A DNA stretch of 64,000 nt from positions 7,130,001 to 7,194,000 of the forward strand of contig JAUJPP010000011.1 in the NCBI GenBank assembly GCA_030562195.1, written 5' to 3'. The stretch's first letter is position 1. The number at the start of each line of letters is the position of its first letter. This document shows, piece after piece, positions 1-14,000 of the stretch. A model generated the notes under the pieces. It saw only the letters and a list, made by a program, of their open reading frames with translations, did not search any database and had not been told where the DNA came from. Position numbers and translations under genes: made by a program. This DNA is from Nipponacmea schrenckii (lineage: Eukaryota; Mollusca; Gastropoda; Lottiidae).

Positions 1-157
1 TTTGCTAGAAAAATGAACTTTCAAAAATCTTTCAAACTAAAACCTTGAGTACTTGTTTGGTCTAGACTAGAAGGTAAATAATACCTTTATCACAGTGCAC
101 AAGAATTATACTAGAATATATGATGGTACTATAACTGTGTCAGTGGAACAGAACATA

Positions 158-372
158 GTGTAACATACTATAGCATATCATAACATACTATAACTTAGTA
201 TAGCAAAGTATAAATACAATAACTTAGTACAACACAGCATAACATACTATAACTTAGTATAACATACCATAACTTAGTATAACTTAGTGTAACATACTGT
301 AACTTAGTACAGCTTACTATAACTTAGTATAACATACTATAACTTAGTATAACATACTATAACATAGTATAA
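158..372. repeat. Short-period tandem repeat (TAACATACTATAACTTAGTA)
   Basis: Degenerate tandem repetition of about 10/20 bp alternating between AACATACTAT and AACTTAGTAT, roughly ten double units. A small outlier of the same motif recurs near 686-712. Confidence 0.85.
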
Positions 373-2186
373 CAAATATACCAGTAATTTACTAACCCTG
401 TTATTAGGGTGGTGTCCAGGGATGCTGGGCAAACTTTTTCATTTCATCTGAAATTGATTAACTACTTCATAAACCAAAACAATAAATGTTTGATCTTAAT
501 TAACAAAGAAGTAGTTTATCCATTATAGTGATCTTAATTTAAAGCCTTACAATTAGTTGAAATGATTTCATTTGGTTTTAATTTTCAAATTTCCATGATG
601 GATGGCCTCTACCTCATTGAACTTATCTCTCTTCAAGTTATTAAAACAGAATTTATGGTAAAATAAGAGGGCATTAAAACTATGTACAGTAACTTAGTAT
701 AACATAGTACAATAACAATACCATCTGGTAGACAGTAGATAGGTACTATAGTACCTATTACATTAGTAAGTTATTGTCAGTATAAAACATCTGTTTACAC
801 CTGTACTGACTAGTAGATTATATACTTTCTTGGTCTGGTGATCTAGTGTTTTACAAGCTAGTGAGAGAAAATATATATCTGCTAACAAATTATAAAATAT
901 CTGAAAAACCAGCTTATTTTGATCAAAAGCTATCTTAAGACTGTTGTCACAAGAAGATATACAAAGTCAAATCTGACTTGTAATTGAATTTGGATCCATC
1001 CACATAACAGTCAATAAACCTTCTATTTAAGTGGTATATTAACTTATGCCACTCTTAATATGCAGAATTCACCATCTTATATGAAGCTGTTTGGATAATA
1101 TGAGCAGAGGTCATCTATTGATTGATAGGTTTTAAATAATGAGTTTTATTCTTTATTAATATAGTAAAAATACATCTCTGGTATACAAACTTAACCTTGA
1201 TATTTCTACTCTCATATATTTAAAATCTAATCAAACCTGTATCCCTGTACCCTCTCTGGGAGTGTCTAGACCTACAGAGGAATTTTCCCTGTTACAAGGT
1301 TCTAAATTATATTGAGATAGTGATTTACATAATAAATCATAATGATAAATAAACCAGCCCAGGAAGTATATAGAATATAGCTCAACTTATATCAGGGGTG
1401 ATGAAAGAAAATTATCACGTTTCTGAGAAATGGGTTTTATACAAAATAATAAGCCTGAAATTGTAGATATAAATAAGATATCTATAAGGACTCTAGTTAG
1501 AACAATATCATATTGAAACAAGCATTATAATTAAGTTCTATTCAATAACAAAATATGGTTGAGTAACAACTTGTTTAAACTTCTCCCTTCATATTTCTAC
1601 AATGTGTTCATTAACATGGTATATATTTGAATTTGTAAGAGATTTTAGGATACTTATTTTTGTTAAACATATTTTACAGACTTAAGTTAGGACTGAACTT
1701 CTGTTAGAATTTATGAGTGAACTAACTAAATGCCTTATTCTAGAAAATTTAATTTAAAATGATTTTTGTCCAAGTCATCTGATTATTTAATTATTTAAAT
1801 CTATTTTCGCTGGAGACATCCCTTATTGACACGATTGAGAAAGATTTTAAGATTCCCCTGTGGTGTATATGATTATGTTATATAATTGAAGAAAGTTAAA
1901 CAGTGTGATTATTAATTCTGTATGTATAATATCAGTAGTAGAAGTAGTGTTATATTACCTATTGGTAGAATACTTCCTGTATCTCTATCTATATATACAT
2001 CATATATTATATTATCTTATCTTGTTACACTTTATATTTTAACTCTGTTTATTTCCATTGAAAGGGTGTCAACAGGTTTTTTAAACTTTTAATGTGTATA
2101 AAGGACACTGATAATATCAATTTGTACCATACTGATTTTTCAATCCAACATCAACAGATTGATACAATTAGTAACATTAGTATCAC

Positions 2187-2578
2187 GAAAGCTGCTTATA
2201 GAGCAACCTCTAGAAAGCTGCTTAAAGAGCAACCCCTAGAAAGCTGCTAATAGAGCAACCTCTAGAAAGCTGCTTAAAGAGCAACCCCTAGAAAGCTGCT
2301 AATAGAGCAACCCCTAGAAAGCTGCTAATAGAGCAACCTCTAGAAAGCTGCTTAAAGAGCAACCCCTAGAAAGCTGCTAATAGAGCAACCCCTAGAAAGC
2401 TGCTAATAGAGCAACCCCTAGAAAGCTGCTAATAGAGCAACCCCTAGAAAGCTGCTAATAGAGAAACCCCTAGAAAGCTGCTTATAGAGCAACCCCTAGA
2501 AAGCTGCTAATAGAGCAACCCCTAGAAAGCTGCTAATAGAGAAACCCCTAGAAAGCTGCTAATATAGCAACCATAAGA
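2187..2578. repeat. 26-bp minisatellite, about 15 copies
   Basis: Unit is close to AAAGCTGCTAATAGAGCAAC plus CCCTAG. Copies differ at a few positions (CTAATAG or CTTAAAG; CCCCTAG or CCTCTAG; GAGCAAC or GAGAAAC). Two copy types alternate at the left side, which suggests expansion in blocks. Confidence 0.95.
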
Positions 2579-3111
2579 AAGGTGTGCAATCAGTTCCCCC
2601 AAAAACTGTGTTTTCTCTTATACACATTCCAAAAATATTTATCACATCTTGCACCCATCCTTTTGAAAACATAGACAACTGGGATAGTTCATACATATTT
2701 TTACTGGTACAGAAAATTCTAGAAATACAAACCCTTTATATATATGTTATTTTATGGTTAACAAAATCTGTACTGAAGACATTTAACTGTTGGCAAATAA
2801 ATTGAAAACCACATACAGTAAGACGTGCCCCATAACAGCAAGGAGCTGATACCTCAACTTGTGACTGTGAAGTGTAAGTTATAAACCTTCCCCTCACACC
2901 ATATCTGATAAAAATATGTTAGTATTTGTTTAATGTATTTATTTTGTAGCTTAACTCTGTCTGAAAAGTGTTGTTATTTTGTTTTAACATTTTAATGATG
3001 TCTCACCAGGCTACCCTACACATCCTAGATACTTTACAAACTTACAGAATTCTAGAAAACACAATGTCCAGTCATCTTCGTATTTACTTTACCAGCTAAC
3101 AAATCTTAAAG

Positions 3112-3276
3112 TCATGTAGTCTTCTAGTTTTATGCTTAACTTGCTTAACTTAGTGATGTAGTCTTCTAGTTTTATGCTTAACTTGCTTAACTTAGTGATG
3201 TAGTCTTCTAGTTTTATGCTTAACTTGCTTAACTTAATGATGTAGTCTTCTAGCTTTATGCTTAACTTGCTGGAAG
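3112..3276. repeat. 42-bp tandem repeat, 4 copies
   Basis: Four nearly identical copies containing GTAGTCTTCTAGTTTTATGC and the internal doublet CTTGCTTAACTTA. The last copy diverges after its first half. Confidence 0.9.
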
Positions 3277-4996
3277 AATTGTATTGGCTTTCTAAGTCAT
3301 GTGATATTGAATAAGATTGAATACAGTCCTTTGTTATTTAATTGTAAAAGAACCTTATTCAAATTTCCATTTTCATATACATATTGGCAATTGAGTCTTG
3401 TTAAAAAATTGAACAGACACTATATCTACTTAGTGTAGTAAGAAATTTACTTATAACCTGGTATACTGAATTTTAGACAACTGTATACCTTTAACAGTGT
3501 TAAAAGAGTCTTGTTACACATTTAAAACCTCTTGGTATTGTCAGGTTTAAATGGTGAAGATGGCCATTGATTAGTGTGTTTGTTTAACTCATAAATATTT
3601 GGTCAGTCTCATCAAACGGTCAGTGTCTTTAAGTGGACAGGACTCGTGGTTGACCTTGAATCTTTGTTGTACAAGGTGAATTAGGGTGTCACCCCAGATA
3701 AATCAGTTGAGAGTTTAATGAAAACATGTCTGCAAAAATTATTTGTTTTAATCCAAACAAACAGTTGTGGTGAAAATGACTGTGAAATGCCCTTGTATAT
3801 TAGAATTATAAAGGTGGTTGTAGGTATATATATATATGGTTATCAAACAAGGAAGAAATAAATATACCCTTAATACATTTTTCAACACATTAGGTACAAA
3901 AATGATGCCCCCTCTCCCCTATCTGCCTTACAGTTTCAGGGGTGGGGCAGTACAATTGGATGAAAGATCAGAGACAATCAATGGTTTCATTGCATTTTTA
4001 CAGTTAAAAAAAGGGTCATTTTTGGAAATGTATTTACTGTTATTGATTTGTTTATTTTATGTGATGTTATCAATGACCTGAGTAACAGTCATCATAATGA
4101 TAACAAGATTCAGGTTTAGATATTAGATATGTATTAGATATGTATTAAGATGTCTATTGTACTGATTATTACCTGTAGGCTATTATTATAGTGTGATATA
4201 CATGTCATCTCTATCTTCATATTAACTTGGTTTATCTAGACTATTGAACTTTTAAATCACAAGGTGGAACAGAAATGATCTATAATAACTGATGTGAAAA
4301 TACACCTTTATATATCCAAAATACAAATAATAATTCAACATAATCTACAACAGTATCCATAAATTCTTATCAAAATTACAAGGTGGATTGGACATATATA
4401 CTAAATCAAACTTCCATCTATTGATATAATCAATTAACACTGATCAGCAATTGCTATTTTTAAAGTTATATCTATTCCAATGGTTTAAACTGATATAATA
4501 TGACTTTTCAAATCACAATCTGTAACTCTGATTTACATCAATAATTGATCAGCCAAAATCACTCAAATAAAACTCAATATGTATCCAAATCTTCTTCAAA
4601 TAACAAGTATTTTATAAATCACTTTTATTTCATAATCCAAAATGCTTTCATAAGATTAGACATTCCTGAAATACGTGTAATCAGGTGGACATCCATAGAC
4701 TAGTCAATAAATTACTGAAGCAAAGTGCTCAGTGAAAGAGCAAGTATTAACTGTCAGTGGTCTGTCTGGTCTGACTTGGTCAAGACAAACCAGTGACTCT
4801 AATAGATACAGTGTTAGAAAGAACTGTATTTACAAGTTTAATAACTTAGGTTTACAATAAAGGGCTTTCTTCTCAGCATTGATCTTGCCCATAATATCCA
4901 TACCATATATACAGCTGGATTGACTGGAATTATGAGTGAAGATGACTTATAACACAAACTATCATAAGCTTTACAACTATTTTCTTTATTTTACAG

Positions 4997-5047
4997 AAAA
5001 CTTGTCAAAAATTTCCAACCCAAGAAGAAAGATGAAGATGAGTACCA
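4997..5047 (+). CDS. F-BAR gene, first visible exon (F-BAR helix)
   Basis: Acceptor TTATTTTACAG and donor GTAAGT bracket 51 nt. It starts with the last base of a split codon and reads KLVKNFQPKKKDEDEY, then two bases of Q. It matches the family segment ending in a Lys/Glu-rich linker before the next helix. Confidence 0.88.
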
Positions 5048-8000
5048 GTAAGTAAAATTAGTATTGTTATTAAACATTGTTAACCTGCTAGATATAGATA
5101 TTACTGTCTTAGAAAATCTAACAAGTATCTAACAAGCTCACTGTATCAGTCCACAAGTTGACATATAAAATAACATTAGTTTTAGTTGTGGACTAGAAAT
5201 GAATCTAAAATGGGTTTTAAGATAAAGAGAAAGTACTAAATTCAGGATTTTGGAAGGGAGGAAGTGCTTTTTGTCAAGTGTAGGAAACCGTCTAAGGTAG
5301 TAAGCATAGCATGGTGTCTGTTAATATCGGGCACTGTTTGATCTGAGACTATCTGAATTTCAGTCAAGTAAGGAAGTGCATGACACATAGAACATATTAT
5401 TCCTGTAAATTTATGTCTAATCTGCATTAAAATTCCATATTTTCTAATAATAAATATGTATATATGGACGATGGTCAACTATAACTATAACTGAAATATT
5501 GCCCATGAGTGTATTTTAACCATTGTGAAATGATCTAGGTAGATAGGTTAAAGTCTATTATCAGAGAGTAATAATGACTGGCTAGTGTGTCATGATAAAT
5601 AGAATGATAAATCAGACCTTGTCTTTATTATTATATGAATTATATCTATTGACATTGATAGTATCTAGCTGTTGTTGACATTGCTATAGGCTATTTACTA
5701 CTTATATACTGGTCATAGACCATGATATAGATCACCTCTATATAGTATTTACTTACATATTCTCTATTTAGTTCTCTGGAGTAAAATTTCATTTCGCTTC
5801 TATTTAGGTCTTCATTCAGAAATGACTGGTAAATATTAAAAATGAAATGCAATTTTACAATGTAAATTACATCATTAATGAAGACTGGCAATGCCAAGTA
5901 GTGTGCCATAGACAGCAGCATAAAAGTACTCTTTTGAATCAATTGTCAAACATGTAGCCTTTCAAGTATTTATCAACAGACTAGCCACTTTCTCAAAATC
6001 AGCCCCTTTGACCTGAGCCATGTATATAGCAAATACAGCAAAATCAGCAAAATCAGCAATTAAACTATACAGTGAATATCACCCGAATGCGTGAGTTGAT
6101 TTACCTATGTTACGAGGAATAATCAATAGTGTACATGGTCGCTTTTATTGAGTTATTTTGAATTCAGATGCAGGTTAAGACAGACCATTTAAATATAGAT
6201 TAACTACTTTGGGACTTGATTTCGATGCCTGATTGCGGTTTACCAGGGTTAATGTCATGTATTTTATAGTGATTCGGTTGGGACTTTTCAAATATTCCAG
6301 TTTACAGGGGATGCCGGTTTATAGAAGATGTTTTGAGGGGTTTCACTATTGTAAGATATTACTATTACTAATATTACAATAAATTGTGAAATCTGAATCT
6401 ATAAATCAGTATATGACTAATGTATATACGAAACCCAATATAGTACTTATAGTACAAATTGTGATGGAATATGTTGATCTCAATTAAGAGCTAGTAGATA
6501 CCATAAAGCCTTGTGCTTAATTCAATATTCCTTTATATAGATCCTAATATTATATACTGCCCTCTAATAACATCATACATGACCTCTATAGATAATAATA
6601 ATTACCCCTAATATCTGACTTATTGTTTTATATCATGTTTATACATATTTATCATGTCTAAATCTTTCTGTATAGACATGACATATGTTATCGGCACCCA
6701 CGTCCATCTGTTAATGGTCTAGAATCAACAGTTTTTTTTTTATCCTTTCTTGATTTAACTAAACTAGGTATGTATAAGCATAGCATTAAGATGAACTAAA
6801 GTATTTTCCAGATTTTGAATATTGAAATTGCTTTTGACTCCTTTAATGTAGTTTATTTAGAAGTGATCCACTGGGTGTAATAAGATATCCCCCTCCCCCC
6901 AAATTCAATCATTTAATTACTGCCCTCAATTACATAATACTTAGTTGAATTATTGCTAGAAATGGCTGGTAAGAATTGTTTAGTGTATTTTTAAGTTTAT
7001 TTGAAAGTGATCCACTGTCATATTTAAACAGATCATAATATACATAAGCTATTCATTCACAGTATATTGAATATTTTTAATGCAATGGAATCTACTTAGA
7101 ATACTTGATAACATAATACCTAGCAGAATTTCCTGAGTATCTAATCAGTAGAAATATTCCAGTTATCAGGAAATACAAGGTAAAAACATGATATACACCT
7201 AGGGTAATCAAATACAGGGCGTCTTAAAAACAAACAGAATATTTTACAGTTAGAATGTTAACACTTCATTAATTCCATATGTTATAGGCTTTACTCTCTA
7301 ATATTAAACTACCATAGGCTAGAAATATTAATATATTAAAATTACTACGAACTAATAAGGTTTTTGTTTGATGTTTTCTCCCTGAAAGACACTTTTGTTA
7401 CTGTATCTGACTCAGTGCATGTTACCTTCATTTTTCAGTGTTCTGAAGAATTAGCAAACTAAAACAGATTCAAATAATTGTTAGCTGAATCAAAAATTTT
7501 GGGAAAATTGATAGAAATCCATAGCTTTCCACTATATTGTGCTCCTTATACAATAAAGCCATATAATAACTTCTGGACAAGTTTTTAATTAAACTCAGAT
7601 AGAAATTTATTTCATATACTAGGAGATAGGCCTACTTTAAACACAGGGTAAGATTGTTATATAGCAGACTGAACAGTACTAACTTCTGGTTTCTGGTGAT
7701 TAGGTGTATATAGATAAATAACAGACTGTCTTCTTATAACTTATCTTAATATTCAGTTAAAAAAATACTTTATTTCTCATATATCAAGTCATCATAGTCC
7801 TTCTTCAATTTATTTCACAGTGATATAAAGAATATAAGTGGCATAGACTGTTTGATATTACTCTTGACATTGCCACAAAAATGTCACAAAGGGGGCTGCC
7901 TACCTGCCAGCGCCAAGTAAATTTAACTAGCAGCAAGTAAATCTAAATGTACCACTTGCAGCGGTGCAATTTAAAAGCAGCTTCAGTTCATCTCTTATGC

Positions 8001-11000
8001 AGAAGATGTTCGTTGCTTCAAAAATGCTTATGATAAGAGTGTTATTTAACACCTTTTGGGATTATCAACCAAACATTCATTTCAGAGAGTCCACATAGCT
8101 AGTTATATTAATGCCTATAATTTATAATTGAAGTTACCCGTAAACAATTTTTAATCGAATATGTATTGGTTTATCAATTGGCATCTTTCAGAGAATCTGT
8201 TGTGCTAATAATGTTTATTTAGGTTTATCAACTTGGCATCCTTTTAAGAGAGTCCACATGGCTAATATTGTTTATAAATTCTCTAGCTCCTATAGATGTG
8301 TTTTTATTTGAACACATATTTAAAATATTTCTATGTATTATTAATAAACAGTTTAAAAATAACTCTGTAACTAATATATCTAAATAAAGCTTTGTTTATC
8401 AAGTACCTTCTTTAAACACTACAGTAGAGTAAACAATTTATAGTGTTAAAAACAGTCCAACTTCCGTTTACTTTTAATTTGACTAATATGTTGTCAAGTA
8501 CCGTGGAAAGTTTTTCAAATAGTGTTTTATTTCATTAGAAATATTTTATATACAGTATAGTTTCATTTCATTTTCCCTTTGTTGCCGCAGTTTGGGATGA
8601 AGGTTGTCATGGCAATGGCATAGGGCTATTAAAGTAGGGGTATTTGCTTGGACCAGTTGATATTAGCCATTCTGTAAAAGGAATTTAAATGGGATTGTTA
8701 AATGTCTATCTTTCTGAAGTTCTGCTAGCAACATATGGAAATGAAAGGTAGCCATCATTAATTGGAAGATCTATGTCAAAATTGATTCTGGTGTCTGGAG
8801 TCTGGTCTTTGTATGTGTATTGGGTACTTTTAGTAAATATCTGGAGAATTGTTACCAACAGTTTGATTAAAGCACAAGGTTCAACTCAGTATATATCAGT
8901 TTATGTATCAATTATTATCTGGAAACGTAATGTTACTGATTATATACCAGTAGTTCTATTGACTATATACTTCTTACATTACTGGGTTAAATAACATGGT
9001 TGCTGAGAAGGAATTTAAATATGGAGAAACTTGTATTGTAAACAAACCCTGTTCTCTCAAACATACAGGACTATTAAAAATGGGTGACTTTGGTGGTTTA
9101 GTTACACATTTGTTCCCAACTTAATGTTGGGAGGGATTTCTATGTCCTACCTTTCTAAACCTTATGGGCTAATGAAGACAGTTAGTCTCATGCAGTTTGC
9201 TATGAGGGAAATTTTGCAGCATTAACCAACTCTTTGTGCAATTTCCATCTGTCAAGGGATCTTTAATGAGCACAGCCTGTAGCCTCAGTTTATTGTCCTA
9301 TCTAAAAGTTAGATGCTTTTTGCATGTCAACCCCTCAGACATACATCACTGACAAGGAGATCAGGGTTGACAAATATAACCTTTGATATTGCCAGAATTG
9401 TACCCTGGACTTCAGTTTTAGCAAGCAAAAGTCAGAAATATAAATGTAAGCATTTTCTTAGGCTAAGACAAGACTTTATTTTGCGGACCATGTTAATTAA
9501 AATCTGTCAACAATTTGATATGAAGAAAAGACAGATTTTCTTCTATTACCCACATCGTTATATATTTTCTCAATTCCTTTTTATTTCTGCTGAAATAATC
9601 CACAACACTAACAATTATCCATAGAAGTTCTTTAACACTAACAATGTTTAGTCAAATGGTTTCTTATATAAAAGTACCAAAATGAAATATAATATTTTAT
9701 AAAGTCTATAATATTAATATAACTTTATGATATTATGGCAGAGTTCCAATCAGTGACATTATTATGCTCTATATTGTATAAGAATGTTCATCATAACATT
9801 CCATTCATAACTAGTCAATATAGAAGGTTATATATCTGGTACCAGTACTGATATTAATATAATAACTATTAGACTTATTCAAACCTAGTTTATAAGACAC
9901 TGAAAGTGATGTTCTTTACACAAATTACATCATCCATTGATAAGATCACATGAAAGCCTATGTGACTTCACTTAACACTGGATCAATAGCCAGACAATGG
10001 TTTTACTTTCTCCATGGCGCATGAAGTTAACATGGAATCCCTGTAGCTTTAACAGTTCTGATTTAAATCATGTTAAAACAATTGAGATTTTGAGCTGTTT
10101 ATAATATCAAAGGGCGTTTGTGATACTTATATCATGTGGAAAACTCTTACTTATCCTACTGTTTTGATATTTTTGGACTGTACATTGATATTGATATTGA
10201 CACATAGACCTTGTGTGTTTATAATTATCTAGCACTCTATACTGCTCAGAGCAGATCAAGGCCCTGTTTAATACAGCCTGTGTACATTAACAATCCCTCA
10301 ACAGTTTTAAATAGAAAAAAGAGGAGACTAATGCCACTTTCCTGGCAAATTTTCCCTTATTGCACACTGCATGGCATTGACCGTCTTCATTAGCTAAGAG
10401 GGTGGTGAAGACTAGAAGAGAAGGACATAGAACTTTATTCATTTCATTCTCAATTTCTTTGTCATTTTTTACCAAACTGAAGCTCAACCTTTGTTACTCT
10501 TATTTTATAAATTTGTTTATTTCAGATTTTCCTCAGCGAAAGGTTTTCTAGACATGATAAAAGAACTACATGATATCGCTAGTCAACATGAAATGATAGC
10601 AGAGAATCTACAGGGGGTCGTCATGAAAGAAATGCAAACTTTAATTAGTGAAATTAAACAGGAACGAAAAAAGGTGAGGCATTTCAGATGAATCTCTTTT
10701 ATCCAAGGTTCCTGATAAAGTAGGCCTTCATATCGTAATAATAAAGGTCATGATTCGAAACATATTGTGAAACAAGCGGTAACATTTCAATACATCTTAT
10801 GAATAGTTACAATTTCAGTCAAGTCATGATAAATCGATTATTGTGCTATCAAAATGTATCACAAAACAAGGTCACCTGTGGCCATTTGGGATAATTAGAA
10901 AACAATTGATATTTGATCTTGATTTATTTATGTATTTATCTATATTTAACCTCGCTTTTAATAACAAGTATTTGTATTTTTTACATAGCCTAGTCTTGTA

Positions 11001-14000
11001 ATCTGTAAACTCTAGGGTTAACTTTATAAGTATAATATTTGGTAATATAGTTGACAGGAAGAGTTAATATCCACTGTCTCTTTAAATAGTTACTAATTCC
11101 ATCAGCTTAAATCAACCAGTTATTTTATAATTTGAGTTTTTGAATGGCTATGTTTGTATGATAAGATTATACACTAGTACCAGTATTAATAGATAGAATA
11201 GATCAACATTCTTGGTTTTATTCCAATTTCAATCTCTTTAATATCATTTACAAACATTTATATTTTTAAATCTATTCATGTTAATAAAATGTTCTTAAAA
11301 CGCGTTGACACACAACAAGTAGAAAGAGAGTATAATTTAGGTTAAGATTGCATATTATTACTTTATTAATCCAAGCTACATAATATTAATATATTTGATG
11401 AACATTATTTTGAATGCCATTAAACTACGTTACCAATATGTTAGATATTTAATTCCATTCTTACTAGTTATAAGGGGAGCCGCGGGGGCTCAGTGGGTTA
11501 GACGCTTGCTCACTGACCTGAAGGTCCAGGGTTCAATCCTGGCAAAGTTCGAGATGAACTTTCGGATTTTTCAGCCCGGTTTCCCCTTGTCAGTGATGCA
11601 GGTCAGAGGGACTGACATGGAAAAAGCGTCTAGTCGTTCGGATGGGACAATAAACTGAGGCCCCGTGTGCTACAGGCTGTGCACGTTAAAGATCTCTCGA
11701 CAGTTGGAAATCGCAAAAAGAGTAGGCTAATGCCGCTGTCCTGGCAAAATTTCCCTCATTGCACACTGCATGTCGTTGCCCGTCTTCATTAGCCCATAAA
11801 AAGAGTAGGACGTAAAACTCCATTTCATTTCATTTTCATTTACTAGTTATAAGATTTGAAATAAAGAGAGTGTAATTGAAACAGGAAACATGTTGTATAG
11901 TTTGAGAGTGTTATAGAAATTACTGGATTTGTCTATGTTGTGTTTTATTTTTTTCAGTGTTTACAAGACGGTTCCAAGTTACAGGAACAAATACAGAGAT
12001 CATATCAACAGTTGGAAAAGGTTTGTTAGAATTTCTTTCTTACACCTCTCGTATGATTAAAAACTGGATACAATTACACAGATAGTTAGATATAGTGAAC
12101 CACGGTCCCATCTTTTGGATACAATTACACAGATAGTTAGATATAGTGAACCACGGTCCCATCTTTTTATTGATATTATAATAAATCTATATTTCAGGCT
12201 AAGAGTAAATATGAACGAGGTTTTAAAGAAGCAGAGAAAACAATGGATAATTATAGAAAGGCTGATGCTGATATTCATTTATCTAGAGCAGAAGTGGAAA
12301 AGGTTGGTATATTGACTGTTTAACTATTTAATCTCTTCTTTATTAGACTAGATTGGTCTTGATATACCATTGAGACACTCTAGTCCAGCGTTCCTCAACT
12401 GGGAGCCACCAATTGTCCATGACATCTTGAACGAAGCATTCTTAGAGAATAAACTTGTTTAACAATGGAAAGAATACCTATGCCTATACATGCAAATTCT
12501 CTGGAATTTAAAAATTAAGACACGCCAGAAAAAATATTCGTTGTCTGTGCCATTTTGATCAATCACGTGACACTTCGATTGTTATCATTGATGCGGAATT
12601 AGCCGAAGTTTTCCTAGTGAGACAATAGGTCAGGCCAGAGATCTTGTCTGTGGTGATAGAATTAGTGAGGATGTTGCTCAGCTTACCACCTCTTGAGGTA
12701 GACAGTTCAGCTAGTTCCTCTTCTAAATCAGGCTTAAATCCTTTGTTTAGTCTTTAAAGTGGTTTTCAAGCTGACATAGCTCAATTATAACCAAACCTAG
12801 AACTCTGTATTGAAACCAAATGTTTTGTTATCCTTCTATAGATATATTAACCATTGAAGTTTAGTATATAACATTTGTAACTATTATTTATTAGCTTACT
12901 GTTATGTTATTTTGTAGACACGAATGTTAATGAACACCAAAGCTCAGATATCTGAAGAATGTAAAAATGAATACGCTGCTCAGTTACAGAACACTAACGC
13001 TCATCAAGCTGAGTTTTATAACACTCTCATGCCAGCTGTGTTTCAGGTAATCTGCAATATTTACATTTCTACTTTCAGTGTAAACCAGTTACGCAAACTG
13101 GCGTTTATGTTTCGATAAACTAGTTTGTCATGTGACACTATGACATAGTTAAGGCACAACAATGACGCAATCTAAGATTTGTGGGAAATTCATATAAAAC
13201 ACTCAAATTGTATCAATAATAGAAATATAAGAATTAACCATTATTAGTGTGTAAACGTAATAGATCACACCACAAACATACTTTATTTGTTCAGTTTTTC
13301 ACATGACCTATTGCGTTTACACACCAATAATGCTAATGAGACCAACGTTTAATTCTTGCTTGCAATTTACTGCAAACCAATTACTGTAAATATTTCAATG
13401 ATATATTTATAAGATATATATAGAAATTTGTATAGGTAAAGAAACACAAGATATATGAATATACTATTTAATAACACCATGTTTCACATGCTCATATCAG
13501 ATCAGGTGGATTCGAACTTAGACTCTATGTGCCACTCGATCTTTGAAGAATTTATGACAGTTGGAGAGTAGAAACGACTAGTCTACTGCCAGTATCCAAG
13601 CATAGAACACTTTTTGCCCACTGCATGACATTGGTTGCCTTCATATTTGTTGTTAAAATTCTTGTCTCAAATGATTCCCTTGAATTTTAAGTAATTTAAC
13701 ACTTTTAAAAATTTATTTCACATAAATGATCATTTCTCTTGAATTTAGAATTTAACTTTTTCTTCTAATTTTATAGCAATTACAAGATATGGATGAAAAA
13801 CGTATCAATAAAATACGAGATTTTATAAACCAGTGTGCTGAAACAGAGGCTAGTGTTATACCTATTATTAATACGTGTATTGACGGAATGAGAAAAGCAG
13901 CTAGTTCTGTTGATGCTGCCAGCGTAAGTGTTTCACCTTTATTACTAGGATTATGTTATCATTTGATATTTCACTTTTACAACTTTTATGAGGGAAAATT

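Larger units (their letters stand above)
1..4996. other. Non-coding stretch, probably intron of the F-BAR gene
   Basis: No exon could be supported here. The first exon seen at 4997 begins inside the F-BAR domain, so the start codon and the first family exons must lie further left; I looked for the preceding family exon and did not find it. The stretch is AT-rich and holds three tandem arrays (near 158, 2187 and 3112). Short open frames at 2584 and 3836 have no recognisable content. Confidence 0.6.
5048..10525 (+). other. 5.5 kb intron of the F-BAR gene
   Basis: AT-rich, without a supportable exon. It contains SINE fragments near 9163-9420 (minus orientation) and 10258-10455 (plus orientation). 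A locally repeated motif GAAAGTGATCCACTG/GAAGTGATCCACTG occurs at about 6850 and 7005. Open frames at 5242, 5691, 8773 and 9313 look like chance. Confidence 0.7.

Noticed and set aside
9313..9624. 103-codon open frame
   Set aside because: Its first part overlaps a reversed, diverged SINE fragment and the rest is AT-rich non-coding sequence.
11475..11550. Possible functional tRNA gene at the SINE head
   Set aside because: A and B boxes are present, but no complete cloverleaf could be drawn and the sequence continues into a SINE body with a target duplication.
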